NCBI GenBank assembly: GCA_002347645.1
Contig: DDYF01000032.1
Span: 1-47,480 of the forward strand
Origin: Thermoleophilia bacterium UBA2241
GTDB lineage: Bacteria; Actinomycetota; Thermoleophilia; UBA2241
DNA: 47,480 nt
Direction of reading: 5' to 3'
The position numbers and the translations under genes were made by a program. Shown piece by piece: positions 40,929 to 47,480 of the stretch. The notes beneath the pieces were generated by a model. The model saw only the letters and a list, made by a program, of their open reading frames with translations, was not told the origin of the DNA and searched no databases. Positions within the stretch are counted from its first letter, which is position 1; the number at the start of each line of letters is the position of its first letter.

Positions 40929-43169
40929 CTAGGTTTGGAGCCGTGTCCCGCCGCGATCGAGCCAGCGCACGAGCGCGGGCACGACGGTCACCGTCACGAC
41001 GAGGGCAAAGACCACGTCCACCACGGTCACGATGCCGAAGTCGCGCAGGGCCGGGAAGGACGAGAAGACAAGGGCGCCGAACCCGGCCGCCACGGTGAGC
41101 GCCGAGGCCGTGATGGCCCGGCCGACCTTGGCCACGGCCTCCTCCATGGCGAGGTCGTGCGCGATCCCCTTCGCCCGTTCCTCCCAATACCGGCTGACGA
41201 GCAGGACCGTGAACTCCGTGCCGATCGCGATGACGAGAGCACTCAGGACGGCGGTGAGAGGGTTCAGGTCCACACCCGCGACCCACATGAGAGCCGAGGA
41301 CCAGCCGGTCACGAGGGCTATGGGGATGACGGCGATGAGGGCGCGCCGCCAGTTCCGGTAGATGACGAACAGCCCGAGCAGGACCGCCGCGATCCCGACC
41401 CCCATCACCATTCCTCGGTTCTCGGTGAACGCCTCGACCGTTCGGGCGGTCAGGGTGGCGTTGCCGCCGGGAACAACGGTCACGCCCTCGGGCACGTCCA
41501 TCCGTGTGGTGAGATCGTCGATGATCCTGTTCATCGTGGCCATCTGCATGTCGCGCACGCTGAAGGTGATGGAAGCCCCGGTCTTGTCGGCGGTGACCAG
41601 GCCATCGCGGATCTCGGGTGGGAGCTGACCGAGAGCCGCGGCCACCGCCTCGGCGGACGGCGGCGCATCCCCAGACTGGAGCCCGAGAGCCGTGGTCAGG
41701 CTCTCGGCCCCGGCGATCTCGGGATGGGACTCGAGTGCCTCCGCCTGGAACTCGGCCATCCAGCGGACGAAGGCGGGCGCGGTGACATCCGGAGCCTGGA
41801 CGAGGAAGGGGAGCTCCATGGTGCTGCCGACCACACCGCGCGCCTTCTCGAGGGCCACCACGCCGGGCGTGCTGCTCGGGATGAGCTTCTCGATGTCCGC
41901 CTGGACGTTCAAATCGCGGTCGGCGGCGAACCCCAAGACCGCCAGCGCCGCGGCGACCGCGACCACCCAGACGGCGCGGCGCCGGGACCAGCGCGCGAGC
42001 GCAGGGAGCGTCGTGCCGAGGGAGAGCCAGTCCCTGTCCAGGAGCTTGCGACCGCCACCGCCCGCCGCCCCGGCGGGCGCCATCCGCGGTCGCCGGTCGA
42101 AGCGATAGAGAAAGGCGTTGAGCACGAAGAGGGCCACCACATACAGGATCGCGGCTCCGATCCCCAGCAGGATCCCGAAGTCGTTCACCGCCGGCACGGC
42201 CGAGAGAAGGAGGGTGCTGAAGCCTAAGATCATGACCGCGACCGCTACGCCCACCGTCGGCGCGATGTGCGAGATGGCGTCGACGAGGGCCCCCGCCGGC
42301 TCCTCCCCGCGACGCATCTCTTCCTCGTAGCGGTTATGGAACTGGATGGCGAAGTCGACCCCGAGGCCGATCAGCACGGGAAGGCCGGCCAGGGTCACGA
42401 GCGACAGCGGGACGTCGAGAGCGGTCGCCACGCCGAACGTCCACAGCACGCCGATCAGCACCTCGGGGAGCGACAGCAGGCGCCAGCGGGCAGGGAACGC
42501 GATGAACAGGATCACCACCATGAGCACGACCGCGATCACCCCTGTGCGGGCGAGACCGGAGTAGATGGCCGACGTGATGTCGGCGATGAGCCGGGGCGTC
42601 CCGGCCACGATCGCCCCGGAGGCAAATGGGCTTGCGGCGACGGCGTCCTGGATGAAGCTCGCCGCCTCCGACTGCTCGTCGCTCGTGAGACCCCCGGCCA
42701 GACGAACGGCGACGAGCGCGTGGCCGTTGCGGTAGAACCGCTGCAATTGGGTCCGCAAGGACTCGTCCGCGAGGGCGGCCTTCAGGGCAGAGCCGGGATC
42801 GTCCATGTCGATGCCGCCCTGCGCGGCGGCCGGTCCGATCAGGGTGAGCGGGCTCACCACCGATCGGATCCTCGCGTCTGCACGGAGCGCCGCCTCAAGC
42901 TCGGTGAGCCCGCGAAGCGTTTCGGGGGAGGCGAGCTGCAGGGGCGTGCCGGGGATGAGGATCAGCATGGAGTCCCCACCGAAGGCCTGCTCGTACGCCC
43001 GATTGCCCCGGTACGCTTCGCTCTCCGCCGAAAGGAAGGCCTCCTGGGTCGTGACGACGGAGATCTGACTGACGCCCCACGCAGCCAAGGCCGAGAGGGC
43101 CACGACGACGATCAGTATGGCCAGCGCGTGGCGCTCGACGATCCGGCCCACGAACCTCGCGAGCTTCAC
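40929..43169 (-). CDS. MMPL/RND-superfamily exporter
   Basis: A 746-residue RND-type transporter of the MMPL (HpnN-like) group, with two homologous halves. Each half has one helix, a large external loop and about five helices (first half: helix about 17-37, helices about 210-375; second half: helix about 400-420, helices about 600-740). GLGVDFAIQFHNRYEEEM and IAIGTEFTVLLVSRYWEER are the proton-relay region motifs. Likely substrates are lipids or hydrophobic compounds. GTG 43169 is chosen for its spacing from AGAGGAG. It diverges from a MarR regulator, its probable repressor. Confidence 0.9.
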   Translation of the reverse strand: MKLARFVGRIVERHALAILIVVVALSALAAWGVSQISVVTTQEAFLSAESEAYRGNRAYEQAFGGDSMLILIPGTPLQLASPETLRGLTELEAALRADARIRSVVSPLTLIGPAAAQGGIDMDDPGSALKAALADESLRTQLQRFYRNGHALVAVRLAGGLTSDEQSEAASFIQDAVAASPFASGAIVAGTPRLIADITSAIYSGLARTGVIAVVLMVVILFIAFPARWRLLSLPEVLIGVLWTFGVATALDVPLSLVTLAGLPVLIGLGVDFAIQFHNRYEEEMRRGEEPAGALVDAISHIAPTVGVAVAVMILGFSTLLLSAVPAVNDFGILLGIGAAILYVVALFVLNAFLYRFDRRPRMAPAGAAGGGGRKLLDRDWLSLGTTLPALARWSRRRAVWVVAVAAALAVLGFAADRDLNVQADIEKLIPSSTPGVVALEKARGVVGSTMELPFLVQAPDVTAPAFVRWMAEFQAEALESHPEIAGAESLTTALGLQSGDAPPSAEAVAAALGQLPPEIRDGLVTADKTGASITFSVRDMQMATMNRIIDDLTTRMDVPEGVTVVPGGNATLTARTVEAFTENRGMVMGVGIAAVLLGLFVIYRNWRRALIAVIPIALVTGWSSALMWVAGVDLNPLTAVLSALVIAIGTEFTVLLVSRYWEERAKGIAHDLAMEEAVAKVGRAITASALTVAAGFGALVFSSFPALRDFGIVTVVDVVFALVVTVTVVPALVRWLDRGGTRLQT

Positions 43170-43338
43170 CTCAAGCACTCCTCTCCGGGAGTCACTCGCC
43201 CGCCGCCAGGGTGCCGCGCGGCGTGGCTTGGGCCGGCAGGTGTACGCTCTGGACGCCACGAACAGGGACCGAGCGCGTTCGGAGCGCGTTCGGTCCGACC
43301 GGGACCGGATGACGGGCAGGCTGATGCATCACTTCCAG

Positions 43339-43365
43339 TGTACTGTTCGTCAGAAGTGAACTACA
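43339..43365. promoter_or_regulatory. Probable MarR operator
   Basis: An imperfect palindrome with ends TGTACT (43339-43344) and ACTACA (43360-43365); inside it CACTTC (43330-43335) and GAAGTG (43353-43358) form a second inverted pair. It lies between the divergent MMPL and marR genes, and a minus-strand TACACT (-10-like) lies at its left edge. Confidence 0.4.
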
Positions 43366-43408
43366 AGCGCGGGGGTGTCGTGGACGTGTCGCGGGGGGTC
43401 TCCGGGCG

Positions 43409-43843
43409 ATGACCGAGCGCCGGCGGTTGCTGGACGAGATCAGCGCGCTCGAGATACGGCTGCTCGCCGTGGGCTTGCCGGAGCAGACCTCGTCACTGCT
43501 CGACTACGACATCACGCTGCAGCAGATACGCGCGTTCGCGTTCGTCTACGCCCACGGGCAGACGCCCATGAAGCGACTCGCCGACGCGCTGGGTATCAGA
43601 CCGAACGTCGCCACCGGCATCGTCCAGCGGCTCGTCGACCGGGGACTCATCGAGCGCCGCGAGAACCCCAATGATCGCCGCGTGCGACTGCTCTCAGTCA
43701 CGGATCAGGGGGACGCGCTGATCGACGACCTGGCGGCAATTATCCTCGCCAAGACGCGCGAAGCCCTCGAGCGCTTGAGCGATGAGCAACTACGCCGACT
43801 CCACGAGATCCTCGCCGAGATGGGATCACCGCAGGAAGAGTGA
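43409..43843 (+). CDS. MarR-family transcriptional regulator
   Basis: A 144-residue winged-helix protein of typical MarR size. The recognition region is MKRLADALGIRPNVATGIVQ and the wing is NPNDRRVRLLSVTDQG. No strong ribosome binding site precedes ATG 43409. It diverges from the MMPL exporter across a region with palindromic sites, so it probably regulates export of a hydrophobic or toxic ligand. The tRNA-Ile gene lies 70 bp downstream. Confidence 0.92.
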   Translation: MTERRRLLDEISALEIRLLAVGLPEQTSSLLDYDITLQQIRAFAFVYAHGQTPMKRLADALGIRPNVATGIVQRLVDRGLIERRENPNDRRVRLLSVTDQGDALIDDLAAIILAKTREALERLSDEQLRRLHEILAEMGSPQEE

Positions 43844-43914
43844 TCGCACCGCGTCGGTCTCATCGAGGCCGACGAGCTCGGTGACAGGAGGCGGGAAGAC
43901 ATCCCGTGGATGTG

Positions 43915-43991
<77 letters not shown>

Positions 43992-44163
43992 ACGAGGGGC
44001 CTTGGAGTCTAGGACCGAGGGCGGCGGCGCGTCAACCGTCGCGCGGCGACGGGCGACGCCGCCGCGGATCGTCTTGGTGCATCGCGCACGGCGGCGAACG
44101 ATCTCGGACGAAGGCGTGGGCCGCGACGAGCTGCTCGGGCGCCGACACCCGAACAGGACGGTA

Positions 44164-44192
44164 TTGTCAATCGCAGCTGACCGGTTTACATT
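44164..44192 (+). promoter_or_regulatory. Promoter of the toxin-antitoxin operon
   Basis: TTGTCA (44164-44169), 17 bp, TACATT (44187-44192), about 40 bp before the antitoxin ATG, which has its own GAGAGG site. Confidence 0.55.
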
Positions 44193-44231
44193 GATTGAGA
44201 TGACTTGTTCGCGCCAATCGAGAGGTCCAAC

Positions 44232-44528
44232 ATGACGTCTGTGACCATCACTGAACTCAAGGCCCATCTGGCGGAGTACCTGCGTCGCGTGTACAACGGC
44301 GAGCGCCTGCACGTGACGGTACGCGGCAAGGAGGTCGCCGACATCGTGCCCGCCGACCCGGTCCGCGCGGCGATCTGGCGTATGGTCGAGGCAGGGGACG
44401 CGAAGTGGAACGGCGGCAAGCCCGTCGTTCGCGACGACCTCCCGGTCAACACGGGACCCCTCCTCTCCGACATCGTGCTGGACGACCGTGGGCCGCGCTT
44501 GAGCGAAGTGGATCCCGACGGGCGATGA
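44232..44528 (+). CDS. Phd/prevent-host-death-type antitoxin
   Basis: A 98-residue antitoxin. The N-terminal DNA-binding fold of the Phd/YefM family (VTITELKAHLAEYLRRVYNG, then VTVRGKEVADIVPA) is followed by an extended toxin-binding tail. It probably represses its own operon. Its stop overlaps the toxin start (ATGA, 44525-44528). Confidence 0.9.
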   Translation: MTSVTITELKAHLAEYLRRVYNGERLHVTVRGKEVADIVPADPVRAAIWRMVEAGDAKWNGGKPVVRDDLPVNTGPLLSDIVLDDRGPRLSEVDPDGR

Positions 44529-44968
44529 TCGTCTACTCGGACACGAGCGCCCTGGTGAAGGCCTTGCTGCTGGAGATCGACACAGAGCGCGTGCGCTCCT
44601 GGTTCGGACGCGCGGAGCAGGTCGCGTCGAGCGTGATCACCTACGCGGAGGCGTGCGCGGCACTGGCCCGCCGTGATCGCCTGCACGGCCCCGACTCGGC
44701 CGCTCTCCGGGCGCAGGTCGCCACCCTGGACGCGAACTGGAGCGAGTTCATCGTCATCCCGGTCGACGAGCACGCGGCTGGGCGCGCCGCACTCGCGCAC
44801 GGCCTGCGTGGCATGGACGCGGTCCAGCTGAGCGCCGCGCTCGGGCTGCGCGCCTTCGTCACCGAGTATGCACCCGACGCGCGGGTCGCGTTCGCCGCCT
44901 TCGACCGGGAACTGCTCGAGGCGGCCAAGCGCGAGGGCTTCGCCACCCTCGACCCCACCTTGGACTAA
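44525..44968 (+). CDS. vapC: VapC-type PIN-domain toxin
   Basis: A 147-residue PIN-domain ribonuclease with all four metal-binding acids: Asp6 (YSDTSALVK), Glu42 (YAEACAA), Asp98 (GMDAVQLSAA) and Asp127 (FDRELLEAA). VapC toxins cut tRNA or rRNA when the antitoxin is degraded. It is coupled to the antitoxin by a 4-bp overlap. The neighbouring tRNA-Ile and possible attachment repeat make acquisition by transfer plausible. Confidence 0.92.
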   Translation: MIVYSDTSALVKALLLEIDTERVRSWFGRAEQVASSVITYAEACAALARRDRLHGPDSAALRAQVATLDANWSEFIVIPVDEHAAGRAALAHGLRGMDAVQLSAALGLRAFVTEYAPDARVAFAAFDRELLEAAKREGFATLDPTLD

Positions 44969-45001
44969 GCCCGCTCACGTTTCGCCCACGGCCGCAGGCC
45001 C

Positions 45002-45007
45002 TATAAT
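45002..45007 (+). promoter_or_regulatory. Consensus -10 box before the bifunctional nuclease gene
   Basis: A perfect TATAAT ends 9 nt before ATG 45017, so the transcript would have only a few leader bases. No convincing -35 box. Confidence 0.55.
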
Positions 45008-45016
45008 CAAGGGGCC

Positions 45017-45670
45017 ATGGACGTCCAGCAGATGGTCATCTACGGCGTCAGCTTCGACGTCGTCGGCAAGCAGCCGATCGTCCTCCTCAAGACGATGGAG
45101 GGCAACAAGTTCCTGCCCATCTGGATCGGGCACCCCGAGGCGGCCGCTATCCTCATCAGGCTGCAGGGCACCCAGTTGCCGCGGCCGATGACCCACGACC
45201 TGCTGACCAACGTCATCGGCCGGTTCGACGCCGAGCTCACGCGCATCACCGTCACCGAGCTCAAGGACAGCACGTTCTACGCCAAGCTCACCCTGGTCAA
45301 GGACGGCGCCGAGATCGACATCGACTCCCGCCCCAGCGACGCGTTGGCCCTGGCGGTGCGCACCGAGGCGCCCATTTACGCGTCCACCGCGCTCATCATC
45401 GAGAACGCCATCGAGTTCGAACGCGAGGTCGATGACACCGAGGAGATCATCGAGGGCTTCCGCGACTTCCTCGAGAAGGTCAACCCCGAGGACTTCAAGA
45501 GCGTCGAGGTCACGGCCGACGAGGCACTGTACGCGGAGCGCGAGGCGGCGGCCGCGGAGGGCGACGAGGAAGACGAGGAAGAGGCTCTCGACGCGGACGA
45601 AGACGACGAGGACGATCTCACCGAGGACGAAGACGACGAGACCGAAGACGACGACGAGGGCCGCCCCTGA
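45017..45670 (+). CDS. Bifunctional nuclease-domain protein (DUF151)
   Basis: A 217-residue protein. Residues 1-135 form the BFN/DUF151 domain (YGVSFDVVGKQPIVLLKTME; LPIWIGHPEAAAI; IDSRPSDALALAVRT), known from plant and thermophile nucleases. A UvrB/C-like helix pair follows (about 140-165), and a 45-residue tail of almost only Asp and Glu ends the protein. It is probably co-transcribed with the chorismate mutase. The nuclease activity is known for few members; a general stress or repair role is inferred. Confidence 0.92.
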   Translation: MDVQQMVIYGVSFDVVGKQPIVLLKTMEGNKFLPIWIGHPEAAAILIRLQGTQLPRPMTHDLLTNVIGRFDAELTRITVTELKDSTFYAKLTLVKDGAEIDIDSRPSDALALAVRTEAPIYASTALIIENAIEFEREVDDTEEIIEGFRDFLEKVNPEDFKSVEVTADEALYAEREAAAAEGDEEDEEEALDADEDDEDDLTEDEDDETEDDDEGRP

Positions 45671-45695
45671 CGGCCGTCAGAAAAGCGAGCGTGCC

Positions 45696-45980
45696 GTGAG
45701 CACAGGACCGACCGACCCAGTCATCACCCAACTCCGCGATCAGATCTCTGACAACGACCTCAAGATCGTCGACGCCGTCAACAAGCGGCTCAAGCTCGTC
45801 GCGCAGCTCAAGAGGTACAAGGAAGAACACGGCGTCGACTTCTACGACCCCGCGCGCGAGGAGTGGATGCTCACCTTCCTCTCGCGCGCGAACAAGGGCC
45901 CGATCTCGAACGACGGCCTGCGGACCGTCTTCACCGAGATCCTCACCGTCACCAAGCAAGAGCTCGCGCCGAAGGAGTAG
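45696..45980 (+). CDS. Chorismate mutase, AroQ type
   Basis: A 94-residue all-helical chorismate mutase converting chorismate to prephenate for Phe/Tyr synthesis. Family residues are visible: LRDQISDNDLKIVDAVNKRL (first helix, catalytic Arg), VAQLKRYKEEHG (Arg/Lys pair), DPAREEWML (Glu) and FTEILTVTKQ. GTG 45696 is the best start; the preceding GCGAGC is a weak binding site. It lies 25 bp after the nuclease gene, so they probably share a transcript. It could also be a fold relative without mutase activity, but the key residues look intact. Confidence 0.85.
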   Translation: MSTGPTDPVITQLRDQISDNDLKIVDAVNKRLKLVAQLKRYKEEHGVDFYDPAREEWMLTFLSRANKGPISNDGLRTVFTEILTVTKQELAPKE

Positions 45981-46010
45981 GGCGCGGGGCGCTCGCCGCT
46001 CCCTTGTGCG

Positions 46011-47447
46011 CTACCCCTTCAGCACGCCGAGCGGTCTGAGCCGCGCCACCTTGCGCGCCAGGCCGACCGCGTCGATCACGTCGACGATCTCACCGACGTC
46101 CTTGTAGGCGTACGGCGCCTCTTCGGCGAGCAGCGACGTCGACTGCGAGAGCACCACGATGCCCTTGGCCTCGAGGTCGCGGCGCACGTCGGCGCCACTC
46201 ATGACGCGCTTGGCGGCGCCGCGGGAGAGCCGGCGGCCGGCCCCGTGGGCGGCCGAGCCGAAGCTCTCGCGCATCGCCGCCTCCGTCCCCGCCAGCAGCC
46301 AGCTCTCGCTGCCCATGTCGCCGGGCACGATCACGGGCTGCCCGGTCGCGCGATAGACCGGCGGCAGCTCGGGGTGACCGGGGCCGAAGGCCCGCGTCGC
46401 CCCCTTGCGGTGCACCCAGAGGTCCGTCGGCACGCCGTCCACCTCGTGTGTCTCGAGCTTGGCGATGTTGTGCGCCACGTCGTAGAGCAGCTCGACGCCG
46501 AGTCGTTCCCACGGGCGGCGGAAGACCTGCTCCAAGCCCAGGCGGACCTCGTGCATCATCACCTGCCGGTTGGCGAAGGCGAAGTTGGCGGCGGCGGCCA
46601 TCGCCGCGAGGTAGTCCTGGCCCTCGGGCGAGCTCGCCGGCGCGCAGGCGAGCTGCCGGTCGGGCACCTCGATGCCGTAGCGGCGCGTCGCCGCCGCCAT
46701 GCGTTGCAGGTGATCGGTGCACGTCTGGTGGCCGAAGCCCCGCGAGCCCGAGTGGATCATCACCGCGATCTGGCCGACGTGGACGCCCCAGGCGCCGGCC
46801 ACGGCTTCATCGAGCACCTCGTCGACGACCTGCAGCTCGATGAAGTGGTTTCCGGCGCCCAGGCTCCCGACCTGCGTGCGCCCGCGCGCGATCGCCTTCT
46901 GCGTCACCGGCTCGACGCTGGCTCCCGGCATGGCGCCGTTCTGCTCGGTGCGCTCGACGTCGCGCTCGGTCGCCAGCCCGTGCTCGAGCAGCCAGGGCAC
47001 GCCGCGCTCGACGAGCTGCGTCAGCTCGCGCCCCTGCAGCTTCAGCGTCCCGCGGTCGTTCAACCCCTGCGGCACGCGCCGCATCAGCTCGTGCACGAGC
47101 TCCTCGGCGCGCGGTCGCACCTCCTCGTCGTCCAGGCCCGTGACCGCGAGCCGCACGCCGCAGTTGATGTCGAAGCCGACGCCACCCGGCGAGACGACGC
47201 CGTCGTCGGCGCGCATCGCGGCGACGCCCCCTATAGGGAAGCCGTAGCCCCAGTGGATGTCGGGCATCGCCAAGCTGGCGCGCACGATCCCCGGCAGGGT
47301 GGCGACGTTGGCGACCTGCTGCAGGGCCTCCTCGTGCCCCGCCTGCTCGAAGAGGCTCTCGTGCGCGTACACACAGCCGGGCACGCGCATGCCGCCCGTG
47401 GGTTCGATGACGTAGGTATGCGCCCCGGCACGCTCGACGTGCACCAT
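46011..47447 (-). CDS. rtcB: RtcB-family RNA ligase
   Basis: A 478-residue RNA ligase that joins 2',3'-cyclic phosphate or 3'-phosphate ends to 5'-OH ends using GTP and Mn2+. Metal-site motifs are GFDINCGVRL (Asp, Cys), GSLGAGNHFIE (Asn, His) and MIHSGSRGFGHQ (His). The guanylated histidine is His401 in SAAHGAGRR, and GDMGSESWLLAG precedes it. Length is within the range of bacterial RtcB. No archease gene is next to it in the window. GAGGCGAGCC precedes ATG 47447. Likely role is RNA repair or tRNA healing. Confidence 0.95.
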   Translation of the reverse strand: MVHVERAGAHTYVIEPTGGMRVPGCVYAHESLFEQAGHEEALQQVANVATLPGIVRASLAMPDIHWGYGFPIGGVAAMRADDGVVSPGGVGFDINCGVRLAVTGLDDEEVRPRAEELVHELMRRVPQGLNDRGTLKLQGRELTQLVERGVPWLLEHGLATERDVERTEQNGAMPGASVEPVTQKAIARGRTQVGSLGAGNHFIELQVVDEVLDEAVAGAWGVHVGQIAVMIHSGSRGFGHQTCTDHLQRMAAATRRYGIEVPDRQLACAPASSPEGQDYLAAMAAAANFAFANRQVMMHEVRLGLEQVFRRPWERLGVELLYDVAHNIAKLETHEVDGVPTDLWVHRKGATRAFGPGHPELPPVYRATGQPVIVPGDMGSESWLLAGTEAAMRESFGSAAHGAGRRLSRGAAKRVMSGADVRRDLEAKGIVVLSQSTSLLAEEAPYAYKDVGEIVDVIDAVGLARKVARLRPLGVLKG

Positions 47448-47480
47448 GGCTCGCCTCTAGATGATTGATTCCACGAGATT

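Overview
The window is uniformly GC-rich, with GC-ending codons, Shine-Dalgarno starts mixed with apparently leaderless starts, a CCA-encoding tRNA-Ile, ECF sigma factors, MarR/TetR/ArsR regulators and many small single-pass membrane proteins. This suits a high-GC Gram-positive, i.e. a deep-branching member of Actinomycetota (Thermoleophilia- or Coriobacteriia-like). The lineage is inferred from protein style; there is no rRNA or ribosomal protein here to fix it.

Layout. 1-1.9 kb: a broken DrrA-type ABC ATPase diverges from a MarR regulator that carries an unusual GGAS-repeat C-terminal domain; the two promoters overlap. 1.96-4.15 kb: an ECF sigma factor followed by a membrane-anchored seven-bladed propeller protein. 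4.2-8.4 kb: a decayed VOC fragment, a secreted C69 dipeptidase, a class-IV aminotransferase (a perfect 22-bp hairpin separates the last two) and an MFS transporter. 8.5-15.5 kb: an arsenic island. The leftward operon is ACR3 pump - ArsR - CGNC thioredoxin - thioredoxin lipoprotein - CcdA. It diverges from an ArsP-like permease, followed by a frameshifted J-domain protein, arsM diverging from a second ArsR, a small ferredoxin and the first third of a tungsten-enzyme-type radical SAM maturase. That gene is cut off exactly where a convergent nucleotide-sugar dehydrogenase ends.

15.5-24.2 kb: cell-envelope genes (sugar-nucleotide dehydrogenase, SGNH hydrolase, a 1.2-kaa secreted multidomain protein, a GT2 glycosyltransferase), a zinc-ribbon protein and a cold-shock protein. 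24.2-29.9 kb: small zinc-type and L7/L12-like proteins, a methyltransferase, an MBL hydrolase, a secreted eight-repeat bactofilin-like protein, an operon of ICMT-like methyltransferase + Cys-rich ECF sigma + Cys-rich ATC-hydrolase-like protein, and an iron-sulfur flavoprotein. 30-39 kb: a Bcr/CflA efflux pump, a secreted amidohydrolase, an alpha/beta hydrolase, a TetR repressor with three tandem operators over the promoter of a divergent membrane protein, a GNAT and an SRPBCC protein. 33.5-34.2 and 39.1-40.9 kb hold transposase debris (IS3, IS256, IS481) and a truncated LapA gene. 40.7-44.0 kb: an MMPL exporter/MarR pair flanked by a full tRNA-Ile and a 32-bp copy of its anticodon-to-T-arm segment. 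44.2-47.5 kb: Phd/VapC toxin-antitoxin, bifunctional nuclease, chorismate mutase and RtcB.

A recurring oddity is single-base frame breaks in otherwise well-conserved genes (ABC ATPase, MFS N-terminus, J-domain protein, ferredoxin), mostly at C/G runs. They may be consensus errors rather than biology. The most coherent functional unit is the arsenic island with its membrane-spanning thiol relay. The most novel-looking pieces are the MarR-GGAS fusion, the sigma/propeller pair and the sigma/ICMT/ATC-hydrolase-like operon.
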